Of a DNA stretch of 64,000 nt, positions 29,099 through 38,155 are shown in pieces. The notes under the pieces are model-generated. The model saw only the letters and a list, made by a program, of their open reading frames with translations. It had not been told where the DNA came from and searched no databases. The translations under genes were made by a program, and so were the position numbers. Numbering within the stretch: position 1 is the stretch's first letter; every line of letters starts with the position of its first letter. The stretch spans positions 1 to 64,000 of the forward strand of contig JABAQU010000030.1 in the NCBI GenBank assembly GCA_019187185.1, in the 5' to 3' direction. The DNA is from Steroidobacteraceae bacterium. GTDB lineage: Bacteria; Pseudomonadota; Gammaproteobacteria; Steroidobacterales; Steroidobacteraceae.

Positions 29099-30451
29099 AT
29101 GTTCGACAACCTGACTTCCCGCCTGTCCCGTACGGTGGATGCGCTGCGCGGTCGCGGGCGCATCACCGAGGACAACATCGCCGAGACGCTGCGCGACGTG
29201 CGCATGGCGCTGCTCGAGGCCGATGTCGCGCTGCCGGTGGTCAAGCGTTTCATCGAGGGTGTCCGCGCGAAGGCGCTCGGCAGCGAGGTGCAGCAGAGCC
29301 TGACGCCCGGGCAGGTGTTCGTCGGCATCCTGCATCGCGAGCTCGTCGCGCTGATGGGCGGCGCCGCGGCGGGATTCACCCTGCGCGCGCAGCCGCCCTA
29401 CGTCGTGCTGCTCGCGGGACTGCAGGGCGCCGGCAAGACGACCACCGCGGCGAAGCTCGCGCGCTGGCTGATCGAGGCGCAGAAAAAGCGCGTGCTGCTC
29501 GTCTCGACCGACGTGCGCCGCCCGGCCGCCATCCTGCAGCTCGAGCGCCTCGCCGCGCAGGTGGGTGCCGGCTTCTTCGCGGCCGAAGCCGGTGCCGCAC
29601 CCGCGCAGATCGCGGCCGATGCGCTCGCGCAGGCGAAGCGCGGGCTGTACGACGTGCTGATCGTCGATACCGCCGGCCGCCTGCACGTGGATGCCGCCCT
29701 GATGGACGAGGCGCGCGAGATCGATCGCGTGGCCGGATCGCACGAGCGGCTCTTCGTCGTCGATGCCATGGCGGGCCAGGACGCCGTGAACGCCGCGAAG
29801 GCGTTCGGCAGCGCGCTCGACCTGACCGGCGTGATCCTCACCAAGGCCGACGGCGACGCGCGCGGCGGCGTCGCGCTGTCGGTGCGCGAAATCACGGGCA
29901 AGCCGATCGTGTTCGTCGGCGCAGGCGAAAAGCCGGATGCGCTCGAGCCGTTCGATCCCGAGCGCATGGCCACCCGCATACTCGGCATGGGCGATGTGGT
30001 GGCGCTCGTCGAGCAGGTCCGGCGCGACGCCGACGTCGATGAGGCACAGCGCCTGGCCCGGAAAGTGGCAAAAGGCAAGGGCTTTGATTTCAATGATTTA
30101 CGCGGCCAATTGGAGCAGCTGCTAAAGATGGGCGGGCTGGCGTCGCTGATGGAGAAGCTCCCCCAGCACCTGACCCGCGGTGCGGCCACCCAGGTGCCGG
30201 GCGACCGGGAGGTGCGCCGCCAGATCGCGATCATCAACTCGATGACCCGCCGCGAGCGCCGCCAGCCGGGTGTGATCGACGGTTCTCGCCGGCGCCGCAT
30301 CGCCGCCGGGGCAGGGGTGCAGGTGCAGGACGTCAACCGGCTCCTGAAGCAGTTCCAGGACATGCAGCGCATGATGAAGAGCATGAAGGGCGGGCGCCTC
30401 GCGCGCATGCTCGGGAGCCTGAAGGGCGGCCGTCCGCCGGGCTTCCTATAA
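29099..30451 (+). CDS. ffh: Signal recognition particle protein Ffh
   Basis: GTPase that, with 4.5S RNA, delivers nascent membrane proteins to FtsY. I chose the ATG at 29099 (MFDNLTSRLSRT, 450 aa), the usual family start; an ATG 9 bp upstream is possible. The NG domain has GLQGAGKTTTAAKLA (G1), VSTDVRRPAA, DTAGRLHVD (G3), TKADGDARGG (G4) and FVGAGEKPDALEPF. The C-terminal methionine-rich M domain (about 325-450) ends with RMMKSMKGGRLARML. It precedes the rpsP-rimM-trmD-rplS ribosomal cluster, a widely conserved order. Confidence 0.96.
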   Translation: MFDNLTSRLSRTVDALRGRGRITEDNIAETLRDVRMALLEADVALPVVKRFIEGVRAKALGSEVQQSLTPGQVFVGILHRELVALMGGAAAGFTLRAQPPYVVLLAGLQGAGKTTTAAKLARWLIEAQKKRVLLVSTDVRRPAAILQLERLAAQVGAGFFAAEAGAAPAQIAADALAQAKRGLYDVLIVDTAGRLHVDAALMDEAREIDRVAGSHERLFVVDAMAGQDAVNAAKAFGSALDLTGVILTKADGDARGGVALSVREITGKPIVFVGAGEKPDALEPFDPERMATRILGMGDVVALVEQVRRDADVDEAQRLARKVAKGKGFDFNDLRGQLEQLLKMGGLASLMEKLPQHLTRGAATQVPGDREVRRQIAIINSMTRRERRQPGVIDGSRRRRIAAGAGVQVQDVNRLLKQFQDMQRMMKSMKGGRLARMLGSLKGGRPPGFL

Positions 30452-30471
30452 GCCGCTGATTTGCGTAGAAT
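30443..30471 (+). promoter_or_regulatory. Candidate promoter of the rpsP operon
   Basis: TTCCTA (30443-30448), 17 bp and TAGAAT (30466-30471), overlapping the end of ffh and 49 bp before the rpsP start. The -10 is a good match and the -35 weak. Confidence 0.4.
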
Positions 30472-30486
30472 CCGCGCTCTTTTTTG

Positions 30487-30504
30487 GCCGCCCCCGGGGG
30501 CGGC
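30487..30504. repeat. Perfect 18-bp GC palindrome in the rpsP leader
   Basis: GCCGCCCCC followed by its exact complement GGGGGCGGC, directly after a run of six T residues. The T-run is on the 5' side, so it is not a terminator for the plus strand. In the mRNA leader it would form a very stable hairpin 16 nt ahead of the rpsP start codon. Confidence 0.5.
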
Positions 30505-30520
30505 GAGCATACGGGAAACC

Positions 30521-30775
30521 ATGGTCACGATTCGTCTTACACGGCGCGGTGCGAAGAACTCGCCTTTCTATCACGTGGTTGTCACGGACAGCCGCAAGCG
30601 CCAGGGCGGCAAGAGCCTCGAGCAGGTCGGGTTCTTCAACCCGGTCGCGCGCAAGGGCGATCCGAAGCTGAAGCTCGATCTGCCGCGCATCGAACACTGG
30701 GTCGGCAAGGGCGCGAAGCCGTCGGTTCGCGTCGCGACGCTGGTTGCGGATTACCGCAAGCAAGCGGCGGCCTGA
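30521..30775 (+). CDS. rpsP: 30S ribosomal protein S16
   Basis: Small-subunit assembly protein, 84 aa from the ATG at 30521 ([17 protein letters not shown]). The family signature is visible as [18 protein letters not shown], and [12 protein letters not shown] follows. The longer open frame to 30461 crosses the leader palindrome and is not protein-like. The stop overlaps the proposed CTG start of rimM. Confidence 0.96.
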   Translation: MVTIRLTRRGAKNSPFYHVVVTDSRKRQGGKSLEQVGFFNPVARKGDPKLKLDLPRIEHWVGKGAKPSVRVATLVADYRKQAAA

Positions 30776-31281
30776 CGGATACGACGCACTGGGTCGAGGT
30801 TGGCCGCATCGGCGCGCCCTGGGGCGTGCGCGGCTTCTGCCACGTCGATTCGTTCACCGACCCGCCGGGCTCGCTGCGTGATTTCCGGGTGTGGCAGCTG
30901 CGGTCGGCGAGCGGCGAACGCCGCGCGTGCGAGGTGCTGGAATTTCGCCCGCTGGGCGCGCGGTTCGTCGCGCGACTGGCCGGCGTCGAGACGCGCGAGG
31001 GCGCGGCACGGCTGACCGGCGCGGGCATCGAGGTCGAGCGCTCGGCGCTGCCCGAGCCCGGCGAGCGGCAGTACTACCGGGCCGACCTCGTGGGGCTCGC
31101 GGTTCGCAACGTCGAGGGGGTCGAACTCGGGCGGCTCGACCATTTCGTCGAGACGCGCGCGAACGCGGTGATGGTCGTGATCGGCGAGCGCGAACACTGG
31201 GTGCCGGTGACTCCGCAGCACCTCGTGAAAGTGGATCTCGGCGCGGGCACGATCGTCGTCGATTGGCCGGCGGATTTCTGA
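30772..31281 (+). CDS. rimM: Ribosome maturation factor RimM
   Basis: Binds S19 and aids 16S rRNA processing in 30S assembly. The N-terminal signature reads [19 protein letters not shown] and the C-terminal PRC-barrel domain contains [29 protein letters not shown] and the final DWPADF. No ATG, GTG or TTG exists in frame between the rpsP stop and this signature, nor upstream as far as 30484. The likely start is CTG at 30772, overlapping the rpsP TGA as CTGA (169 aa). Translational coupling from rpsP would explain a weak start. The first downstream GTG would cut into the conserved GVRG motif. Confidence 0.88.
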   Translation: MTDTTHWVEVGRIGAPWGVRGFCHVDSFTDPPGSLRDFRVWQLRSASGERRACEVLEFRPLGARFVARLAGVETREGAARLTGAGIEVERSALPEPGERQYYRADLVGLAVRNVEGVELGRLDHFVETRANAVMVVIGEREHWVPVTPQHLVKVDLGAGTIVVDWPADF

Positions 31282-31296
31282 TCCGGGGGTGAGGCC

Positions 31297-32103
31297 GTGC
31301 GGATCGAGGTCGTGACGCTGTTTCCGGAGATGATCCGGCAGGCCATCGGCTTCGGCGTGCTCGGCCGTGCGATCGAGCGTGGGCTCGTGGCGGTCGGCAC
31401 CGAGGACCCGCGCGCGCATGCGCGCGATGCGCACCGGACGGTGGACGACCGGCCCTACGGCGGCGGGCCTGGCATGGTGCTGAAGCCCGAGCCGATGTCG
31501 GCCGCGATCGATGCCGCCGCGGCGCGTGCGCCGTGCGGTGCGCCGAGGGTGTACCTTTCGGCGCAGGGCGAGCGGCTGGGCCAGGCGCTCGTGGCGGAGC
31601 TCGCCGCGCACGACGGCCTCGTGCTCGTCGCGGGACGCTACGAAGGGCTCGACGAGCGCGTGATCGCATCGCGCATCGACCGCGAAGTGTCGCTCGGCGA
31701 CTTCGTGCTGTCGGGCGGCGAGGTGGCGGCGCTCGCGGTCATCGATGCCGTGGCGCGCCTCCTGCCGGGTGTGCTCGGTGATGCGCGATCGAGCGTCGAG
31801 GATTCGTTCACGGACGGGCTCCTCGACTGGCCGCATTACACGCGGCCCGTGGTCTTCGAAGGGCAGGCGGTGCCCGAGGTCTTGCAGCAGGGCCACCACG
31901 CCGACATCCGGCGCTGGCGGCTGAAGCAGGCGGTGGCGCGCACCTGGCGGCGCCGCCCGGATTTGATAGCGGGGGGTGCACTCGGCCGCGAGGCGAGCGC
32001 GCTCCTCAACGAGTTTCTCGAGGAAGAAAGACATGGCCAACATCATTCAGCAGATCGAACAGAGCCGCATGACGCGCAAGGTGCCGGCGTTTCGCCCCGG
32101 TGA
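31297..32103 (+). CDS. trmD: tRNA (guanine-N1-)-methyltransferase TrmD
   Basis: Methylates G37 of tRNAs reading CNN codons, preventing frameshifting. It uses a GTG start and is 268 aa. The SPOUT domain shows [39 protein letters not shown] and [17 protein letters not shown], with the tRNA-binding [11 protein letters not shown]. The C-terminus after WRRRPDL is longer than usual. Its last 71 bp run through the start of rplS in another frame, giving a His/Arg/Asp-rich tail ([14 protein letters not shown]) that is probably dispensable. Confidence 0.95.
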   Translation: MRIEVVTLFPEMIRQAIGFGVLGRAIERGLVAVGTEDPRAHARDAHRTVDDRPYGGGPGMVLKPEPMSAAIDAAAARAPCGAPRVYLSAQGERLGQALVAELAAHDGLVLVAGRYEGLDERVIASRIDREVSLGDFVLSGGEVAALAVIDAVARLLPGVLGDARSSVEDSFTDGLLDWPHYTRPVVFEGQAVPEVLQQGHHADIRRWRLKQAVARTWRRRPDLIAGGALGREASALLNEFLEEERHGQHHSADRTEPHDAQGAGVSPR

Positions 32104-32377
32104 CACGGTCGTCGTGCAGGTGAAGGTGGTCGAGGGCGACCGCGAGCGCGTGCAGGCCTACGAGGGCATCGTGATCGCCAAGAGCAACCGCGGCTTCAAC
32201 TCCTCGTTCACGGTCCGCAAGGTGAGCCACGGCGAGGGCGTCGAGCGCGTGTTCCAGACCCACAGCCCGGCGATCAGCGACATCCAGGTCAAGCGCCGCG
32301 GCAATGTGCGCCGCGCGAAGCTCTATTACCTGCGCGAGCTGTCGGGCAAGGCCGCGAGGATCGAAGAGAAGATCTGA
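32033..32377 (+). CDS. rplS: 50S ribosomal protein L19
   Basis: Large-subunit protein at the interface with the 30S subunit. It is 114 aa from the ATG at 32033, behind GAGGAAGAAAG, a strong ribosome-binding site inside trmD. Motifs are [38 protein letters not shown] and the C-terminal [18 protein letters not shown]. It ends the rpsP-rimM-trmD-rplS operon and overlaps trmD by 71 bp. Confidence 0.96.
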   Translation: MANIIQQIEQSRMTRKVPAFRPGDTVVVQVKVVEGDRERVQAYEGIVIAKSNRGFNSSFTVRKVSHGEGVERVFQTHSPAISDIQVKRRGNVRRAKLYYLRELSGKAARIEEKI

Positions 32378-32447
32378 GCGGGGTGGGCAGCGGGCCACTT
32401 CCGGCACGCCAGGTCGGCGCGCCGGGGTTTGCTGCTAGACTCGTGCC

Positions 32448-33554
32448 ATGCGCCTCCTGATCGCGCCCGGCGTTGCGACGGCCGCCGGCGCTGCCTTGCT
32501 CCTGTCGACGGCATGCGCCGCACCGGCGGTCGACGGGCTGACACTTCCCCCGGGGTTTCACATCGAACCCTGGGTTGCCGACATCCCGAACGCGCGCTCG
32601 ATGGCGCGGGCCGAAGGCGGCACGGTATTCGTGGGCACGCGCCAGGGCGGTGTGGTGTATGCGGTCCGCACCGGCGCAGGTGGCACACGCGAGGTGCTGA
32701 CGATCGCACGCGGCCTCGACATGCCGAACGGTGTCGCGGTCCGCGACGGCGCACTGTATGTCGCGGAGATGGCGAAGATCTGGCGCTATGACGCGATCGA
32801 GCGGCACCTCGATGCGCCGCCGAAGCCGGTGCTCGTCGCGGAGCTTCCGGCGGAGCACCACCATGGCTGGCGTCACATTGCATTCGGACCCGACGGCAAG
32901 CTGTACGTCGGCATCGGCGCGCCTTGCAACGTGTGTGATCGCGACAAGGAGGATTTCGCGACCATCGTGCGCATGAACGCCGACGGCAGCGGCCGCGAAG
33001 TCGTGGCGCGCGGCGTGCGCAACAGTGTCGGCTTCGCCTGGCATCCGCGCACGCACGAACTCTGGTTCACCGACAACGGTCGCGATCTCCTCGGCGACGA
33101 CGTGCCGCCCTGCGAGCTGAACCGTGTCAGTCGTGCGGGCGAGAACTTCGGCTTCCCGTTCTGCCACGCGGGCACGATCGTCGATCCGGAATTCGGCCGC
33201 CTCGGGCGCTGCGCCGATGCGACACCGCCGGTGCAGGCGCTGGGGCCGCATGTCGCCCCGCTCGGCATGCTGTTCTATACGGGCAGGCAGTTCCCGGCCG
33301 AATACCGCAATCAGGTCTTCATTGCCGAGCACGGCTCGTGGAACCGCACGCACCGCATCGGCTACCGCATCACGCTCGTCCGGCTCGAAGGCAATCGCGC
33401 GGTGAGCTACGCGCCGTTCGTGAGCGGCTGGCTCGGGGCCGACGGCAGTGTCAGCGGCCGACCGGTCGACCTGCTGCAGTTGCCGGACGGCTCGCTGCTC
33501 GTGTCCGACGACAAGGCGGGCGCCATCTACCGCATCTCGTATTCCGCTTCCTGA
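32448..33554 (+). CDS. Exported sugar/sorbosone dehydrogenase-like beta-propeller protein
   Basis: A 368-aa exported protein of the PQQ-dependent soluble glucose / L-sorbosone dehydrogenase superfamily. The N-terminal signal segment runs to about residue 24; its end (STACAAP) could be a weak lipobox. Six-bladed propeller motifs include MARAEGGTVFVGTRQGG, GLDMPNGVAVRDGALYVAE, HHGWRHIAFGPDGKLYVGIG, FAWHPRTHELWFTDNGRD, FIAEHGSWNRT and LLQLPDGSLLVSDDKAGAIYRI. Whether PQQ binds is uncertain, and no pqq genes are nearby. It is probably periplasmic. It is followed after 13 bp by sppA. Confidence 0.8.
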   Translation: MRLLIAPGVATAAGAALLLSTACAAPAVDGLTLPPGFHIEPWVADIPNARSMARAEGGTVFVGTRQGGVVYAVRTGAGGTREVLTIARGLDMPNGVAVRDGALYVAEMAKIWRYDAIERHLDAPPKPVLVAELPAEHHHGWRHIAFGPDGKLYVGIGAPCNVCDRDKEDFATIVRMNADGSGREVVARGVRNSVGFAWHPRTHELWFTDNGRDLLGDDVPPCELNRVSRAGENFGFPFCHAGTIVDPEFGRLGRCADATPPVQALGPHVAPLGMLFYTGRQFPAEYRNQVFIAEHGSWNRTHRIGYRITLVRLEGNRAVSYAPFVSGWLGADGSVSGRPVDLLQLPDGSLLVSDDKAGAIYRISYSAS

Positions 33555-33567
33555 GGAGACTCGCATC

Positions 33568-35406
33568 GTGCGGGCATTTTTCGGCGCTCTGTGGCGCGGC
33601 CTCGACGGCCTGCGCAGGTTCCTGCATCTCGTCCTGCTGCTCCTGATCTTCGGGATCATCGTCGGTGCGCTGCGCTCGACGATCCCGGTGCTGCCGGCCA
33701 AGGCCGCGCTCGTGATCCGCCCGGAGGGGCAGATCGTCGAACAGTTGACGGGCGATCCGTTCGAGCGTGCGCTCGAGAAGGTGCAGGGGAGCCTGCGCGG
33801 CGAAACGCTCGTCTGGGACCTCGCCGACGCCATCGACGCCGCGCGCGACGACGACCGGATCCAGGCGCTCGTGCTCGATCTCGACCGGTTCACGGGCGCC
33901 GGCCAGCCGACGATGCAGGAGCTGACGCGCGCGATCGACGAGTTCCGCGCCTCGGGCAAGAAGGTGATCGCGCAGGGTTCGGTGTTCCTGCAGGCCCAGT
34001 ACTACCTCGCCGCGCACGCCGACGAGATCTATCTCGACCCGCTCGGCTTCGTGCTGATCGACGGCTTCGACCGCTACGTCATGTACTACAAGGCCGCACT
34101 CGACAAGCTCGGCATCGACATGAACGTGTTCCGCGTCGGCGCCTACAAGAGCGCGGTCGAGCCGTTCACGCGCACCGACATGTCGCCGCAGGATCGCGAG
34201 GAATCGCTCGCGTACCTCGGTGCGATGTGGCAGGGCTACCAGGGCGAGATCGAGCGGGCCCGCAAGCTCGAGGCGGGCGCCGTGGCGAAATACGTGGAGA
34301 GCCTCGCCCCGGCCATGACGACGCGCAAGGGAGACGGTGCGCAGCTCGCGCTCGCTGCGGGCCTCGTGACCGGGATCCGCACGTCGCTCGAAGTGGAGCG
34401 CGAACTCACCGATCTCGTCGGGCAGGACGAGGACTCGTCGAGCTACCGGCAGGTGGAGGTCGGCGATTACCTGCGCGTCGTCAATGCGGAGGCGAAGCTG
34501 CGCGGTGACGGCAAGCCGGTGGTCGGCGTCGTCGTCGCGGCGGGCGAGATCCTCGACGGCGACCAGCCGGCGGGCACGGTCGGTGGTGAATCGACGGCGC
34601 GCCTCATCCGCGAAGCGCGGCTCGACGACGACGTCAAGGCGCTCGTGCTGCGGATCGACAGTCCGGGCGGCAGCATGTTCGCCGCGGAACAGATCCACCG
34701 CGAGATCGAGGCACTCAAGGCGGAGGGCAAGCCGGTCGTCGTCTCGATGGGCGACCTCGCAGCATCCGGCGGCTATTACATCGCCTCGCCCGCCGACGAG
34801 ATCTGGGCGCGGCCGACGACCATCACCGGATCGATCGGCATCTTCGCGACGATCCCGACGATCAATCGCACGCTCGACAAGGTGGGCATCGAGGTCGATG
34901 GCGTCGGCACGACACCGCTCTCCGGCCAGTTGCGCCTCGACCGGCCGCTCGGCAAGGAAGCCGGCGAGTTCCTGCAGGCGACGGTCGAGCACGGCTATGA
35001 AACATTCCTCGCGCGCGTCGCGACAGGCCGCGGCAAGACGCGCGACGAGGTCGACGCGATCGCGCAGGGCCGCGTGTGGGCGGGCATCGATGCCAAACGC
35101 CTCGGGCTCGTGGATCACCTCGGCGGCTTCCACGATGCCGTCGATGCCGCGGCAGCGCTCGCGAAGCTGAAGGACGGCAGCTACGACATCGAGTTCATCG
35201 AGCCGAGCCTGTCGTGGGCGCAGGAGCTCGCGCTGCAGGTCCGTGCCGGAGCGGTCGACGGTCTCGCACGGCTCGGTGTCCGGCTGCCCGCATCGCCGCT
35301 TGCGCGCCTCGCGCAGCGGCTCGATCCGGTGGCCGCCGAGCTCGAACGCTGGTCGCGCCTCGAGTCGGCGAACCATCTCTACGCGTACTGCTTCTGCTCA
35401 CTGTAA
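33568..35406 (+). CDS. sppA: Signal peptide peptidase SppA (67 kDa type)
   Basis: Inner-membrane serine protease that degrades cleaved signal peptides in the periplasm. I chose the GTG at 33568 behind GAGGAG (protein begins with Met, then RAFFGALWR; 612 aa), close to the E. coli length. One transmembrane segment spans about 20-33. Two tandem peptidase S49 domains follow: Lys194 in [10 protein letters not shown] is the general base and Ser400 in [11 protein letters not shown] the nucleophile. The companion motif [14 protein letters not shown] is present. The last 9 bp overlap the convergent kbl. Confidence 0.93.
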   Translation: MRAFFGALWRGLDGLRRFLHLVLLLLIFGIIVGALRSTIPVLPAKAALVIRPEGQIVEQLTGDPFERALEKVQGSLRGETLVWDLADAIDAARDDDRIQALVLDLDRFTGAGQPTMQELTRAIDEFRASGKKVIAQGSVFLQAQYYLAAHADEIYLDPLGFVLIDGFDRYVMYYKAALDKLGIDMNVFRVGAYKSAVEPFTRTDMSPQDREESLAYLGAMWQGYQGEIERARKLEAGAVAKYVESLAPAMTTRKGDGAQLALAAGLVTGIRTSLEVERELTDLVGQDEDSSSYRQVEVGDYLRVVNAEAKLRGDGKPVVGVVVAAGEILDGDQPAGTVGGESTARLIREARLDDDVKALVLRIDSPGGSMFAAEQIHREIEALKAEGKPVVVSMGDLAASGGYYIASPADEIWARPTTITGSIGIFATIPTINRTLDKVGIEVDGVGTTPLSGQLRLDRPLGKEAGEFLQATVEHGYETFLARVATGRGKTRDEVDAIAQGRVWAGIDAKRLGLVDHLGGFHDAVDAAAALAKLKDGSYDIEFIEPSLSWAQELALQVRAGAVDGLARLGVRLPASPLARLAQRLDPVAAELERWSRLESANHLYAYCFCSL

Positions 35407-36576
35407 CTGCGCGGCGACCTCGCTGAAGGCCGCGATGGCGCGATCGAGCTGTGCGGTCGTGTGCGCGGCGGTCATCTGCGTGCGGATGCGCGCCTCGCCG
35501 CGCGGCACGACCGGGAACGAGAAGCCGATCACGTAGATGCCGCGCTCGAGCAGCAGGTCGGCCATGCGCGTCGCCCGCGCGGCGTCGCCGATCATCACCG
35601 GGATGATGGGATGCACCCCCGGCTTCAGCGTGAAGCCCGCCGCCTCGAGTCCGCTCCTGAAGTGGCGGGCATTGCCGTGCAGGCGCTCGCGCAGTTCCGG
35701 CGCGCTCTCGATCAGGTCGAGGACGCGCACGCTGACCGCGGCGACGACCGGCGGGATGCTGTTCGAGAAGAGGTACGGGCGCGAGCGCTGCCGCAGCCAG
35801 TTGACGACCGTGCGCTTGCCGGCGACGTAACCGCCGCTGCCGCCGCCGAGCGCCTTGCCGAGCGTGCCGGTCAGGATGTCGACGCGCGACAGTACGCCGC
35901 AATGCTCGTGCGTGCCGCGGCCGTTCGCACCCATGAACCCGGTCGCGTGCGAATCGTCCACCATCACGAGCGCGCCATGGCGGTCCGCGAGGTCGCAGAT
36001 GCCGGCGAGCTTCGCGATGGTGCCGTCCATCGAGAACACGCCGTCGGTCGCGATCAGTCGGGTGCGTGCGCCGCTCGCCTCCCTCAGGCGCTGCGCGAGT
36101 TCGTCGAGATCGCCGTTGGCATAGCGGTAGCGAGCCGCCCGGCAGAGCCGGATGCCGTCGATGATGCTGGCGTGATTCAGCGCATCGGAGATCACGGCGT
36201 CCTCTTCACCGAGCAGCGTCTCGAACAGCCCGCCGTTCGCATCGAAGCACGACGAATAGAGGATCGTGTCCTCCATGCCGAGAAAAGCCGACAGGCGCTC
36301 CTCGAGCTGGCGGTGGATCGCGTGCGTGCCGCAGATGAAGCGCACGGAAGCCATGCCGTAACCGTAGCGCTCGATGGCGCGCTGCGCCGCTTCACGCACC
36401 GCCGGGTGGTTCGCGAGCCCGAGGTAGTTGTTGGCGCAGAGGTTCACGACCTCCTGTTCGCCGCTCCTCACGACGGCCGCCTGCGGGCTCGTCAGGATCC
36501 GCTCGCTCTTGTAGAGCCCCTGGTTGCGCAGCTCGGCGAGCCCCGCAGCCAGCCGATCGAGGAATGCCTGGTCCAT
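35398..36576 (-). CDS. kbl: Glycine C-acetyltransferase (2-amino-3-ketobutyrate CoA ligase)
   Basis: PLP enzyme that cleaves 2-amino-3-ketobutyrate with CoA to glycine and acetyl-CoA in threonine degradation. It is 392 aa, begins [13 protein letters not shown] and has [12 protein letters not shown] near the start. Motifs are [23 protein letters not shown] and the PLP Lys241 in [12 protein letters not shown]. The closely related BioF and ALAS enzymes are alternatives, but the length, N-terminal KSERI and [11 protein letters not shown] fit Kbl best. The usual partner threonine dehydrogenase gene (tdh) is not adjacent. Its -10 TATAAT lies 5 bp from the start codon. Confidence 0.9.
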   Translation of the reverse strand: MDQAFLDRLAAGLAELRNQGLYKSERILTSPQAAVVRSGEQEVVNLCANNYLGLANHPAVREAAQRAIERYGYGMASVRFICGTHAIHRQLEERLSAFLGMEDTILYSSCFDANGGLFETLLGEEDAVISDALNHASIIDGIRLCRAARYRYANGDLDELAQRLREASGARTRLIATDGVFSMDGTIAKLAGICDLADRHGALVMVDDSHATGFMGANGRGTHEHCGVLSRVDILTGTLGKALGGGSGGYVAGKRTVVNWLRQRSRPYLFSNSIPPVVAAVSVRVLDLIESAPELRERLHGNARHFRSGLEAAGFTLKPGVHPIIPVMIGDAARATRMADLLLERGIYVIGFSFPVVPRGEARIRTQMTAAHTTAQLDRAIAAFSEVAAQLQ

Positions 36577-36596
36577 GACCCATTATACTTTGGCGG
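36577..36596. promoter_or_regulatory. Compact divergent promoter of kbl and the queuosine-precursor transporter
   Basis: Only 20 bp separate the two start codons. The core ATTATACT reads TATAAT on the minus strand (36582-36587) and TATACT on the plus strand (36584-36589), so the two -10 boxes overlap. Both transcripts would start within a few bases of the start codon, giving leaderless or nearly leaderless mRNAs. Neither side has a good -35. Confidence 0.5.
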
Positions 36597-37361
36597 ATGC
36601 GCACCACCGAGCACCGCGGCAACCGGCTCTTCATCGCCCTGACCGCCTTCTTCCTCGTCAATGCGCTGCTCGCCGAATTCGTCGGCGTGAAGATCTTCTC
36701 GCTCGAGGCGACGCTCGGCAGGCCGCCCGTGCACTGGGAACTCCTCGGAGTCGGCGGTACGCTCGATTTCACTGCGGGAGTGCTGTTGTGGCCGTTCGTC
36801 TTCATCATGACGGACGTCGTGAACGAGTACTACGGCGTGCGCGGCGTGCGTTTCATTTCATGGCTCGCCGTCGGCTGCATTTCGTATGCTTTCATCGCCG
36901 CCTACGCGGTGATTGCGCTCGCGCCGGCGGGGTTCTGGGTGGCGGCCAACGCCGGCCTCGGCGTGCCCGACATCCAGCACGCCTTCGCGCTGATCTTCGG
37001 GCAGGGGCTGTGGACGATCGGCGGCTCGCTGGTCGCCTTCATGATCGGGCAGCTGATCGACGTCGCGGTGTTCCACCGGATCCGTCACCATACCGGCGAG
37101 CGCTTCGTGTGGCTGCGGGCCACCGCGTCGACCGCCGTCTCGCAGCTGATCGACAGCTACGTCGTACTGTACATCGCGTTCGTCCTCGGGCCGCAGCGCT
37201 GGTCGAACGCGCAGTTCCTCGCCGTCGGCACGGTGAACTACGGGTACAAGATGGCGGCCGCAGTGGCGCTGATTCCGCTGCTGTACGTTTCGCGGAACCT
37301 GATCGAGCGCTATCTCGGCAGCGCGGGGGCCGAGCGCCTGCGCGTCGAGGCGGCGGCCTGA
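36597..37361 (+). CDS. Queuosine precursor transporter (YhhQ / VUT family)
   Basis: Inner-membrane importer of queuine precursors (preQ0/preQ1) used for tRNA wobble modification. The 254-aa protein has six or so hydrophobic helices. Family motifs are NALLAEFVGVKIF near residue 22, FVFIMTDVVNEYYGVR (about 66-81), GQLIDVAVFHRIRHHTG and TAVSQLIDSYVVLYIAF. It is divergent from kbl. There is no queuosine biosynthesis gene in the window, so the assignment rests on the family. Confidence 0.87.
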   Translation: MRTTEHRGNRLFIALTAFFLVNALLAEFVGVKIFSLEATLGRPPVHWELLGVGGTLDFTAGVLLWPFVFIMTDVVNEYYGVRGVRFISWLAVGCISYAFIAAYAVIALAPAGFWVAANAGLGVPDIQHAFALIFGQGLWTIGGSLVAFMIGQLIDVAVFHRIRHHTGERFVWLRATASTAVSQLIDSYVVLYIAFVLGPQRWSNAQFLAVGTVNYGYKMAAAVALIPLLYVSRNLIERYLGSAGAERLRVEAAA

Positions 37362-37366
37362 GCGCC

Positions 37367-37372
37367 TATAAT
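37367..37372 (+). promoter_or_regulatory. Consensus -10 box ahead of the DUF481 gene
   Basis: TATAAT, 26 bp before the start codon, followed by a TTTTTTA run and a GGAGGA ribosome-binding site. No convincing -35 is seen 16-18 bp upstream. Confidence 0.45.
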
Positions 37373-37398
37373 CGATCCTTTTTACGGAGGAATCATCG

Positions 37399-38124
37399 AT
37401 GCAGCCGAAATTGACCCCGGCGGGGCTGGTGTTGTTTGCGTTGTTTGCGTGCCGCCCCGCGGCGGCGGAATGGACCGGCAAGGCGGAGGCGGGCGTCGTC
37501 TTTGCGCGCGGCAACACCGAAACGACGACCGCCAACGGCAAGCTCGACCTGTCGAACGACCTCGACAAGTGGAAGCACTCCGCATACCTCGCCGCGCTGT
37601 ACGCCGAGAGCGAGGACAGCGTCACCGACGAACTCGAGACTTCGGCCGAGCGTTACGAGGCGCGCTGGCAGTCCGACTACAAATTCACGCCGCGCGCCTA
37701 CTGGTTCGGCGGCTTGCGTTACGAACGGGACCTCTTCAGCGGCTTCGACTACCAGGCCTCGGCGACGACCGGCGTGGGCTATCGCTTCATCGACACGGAG
37801 CGGACGAAGTTCTACGGCCAGGCGGGTGTCGGCTACCGGCAGATGCAGGACGCATTGAGCGGGGAGAAGGACGACGAGGTCATCTGGCGCGGCGATCTCG
37901 GTTACGAGCGGGTGCTCACGTCGAACACGAAACTCACCGACAAGCTGATCGTCGAGGCGGGATCGACCAATACCTTCGTCGGCAACGATCTCGCGCTCGA
38001 GGTGAAGATGAGCGAGCGCTTCGGGCTCTCGCTCGGTTACGCCGTGCGATACAATTCCGACCCGCCGCCGGGGCTCGAGTCGGCCGACACGTTGATGACG
38101 GTGAACCTCACGTATTCATTCTGA
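37399..38124 (+). CDS. DUF481 outer-membrane protein (YdiY-like)
   Basis: A 241-aa exported protein with a signal peptide (about 1-23, LVLFALFACRPAAAE). The mature part is a likely beta-barrel of alternating hydrophobic strands: WTGKAEAGVVFARGNTETTTANGKLDL, YWFGGLRYERDLFSGFDYQAS, YGQAGVGYR and a C-terminal strand ending in Phe (MTVNLTYSF), the outer-membrane insertion signal. RGNTETTT near the start is a DUF481 hallmark (salt-induced outer-membrane proteins). The function is unknown. It has its own -10 box and a GGAGGA site. Confidence 0.87.
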   Translation: MQPKLTPAGLVLFALFACRPAAAEWTGKAEAGVVFARGNTETTTANGKLDLSNDLDKWKHSAYLAALYAESEDSVTDELETSAERYEARWQSDYKFTPRAYWFGGLRYERDLFSGFDYQASATTGVGYRFIDTERTKFYGQAGVGYRQMQDALSGEKDDEVIWRGDLGYERVLTSNTKLTDKLIVEAGSTNTFVGNDLALEVKMSERFGLSLGYAVRYNSDPPPGLESADTLMTVNLTYSF

Positions 38125-38155
38125 ATCGCCGACACGCGCGGGCAGGAAGCACCCT

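Noticed and set aside
30487-30504. GC palindrome before rpsP as an intrinsic terminator of ffh
   Set aside because: Its T-run is on the 5' side on the plus strand, and on the minus strand it would be followed by A residues.
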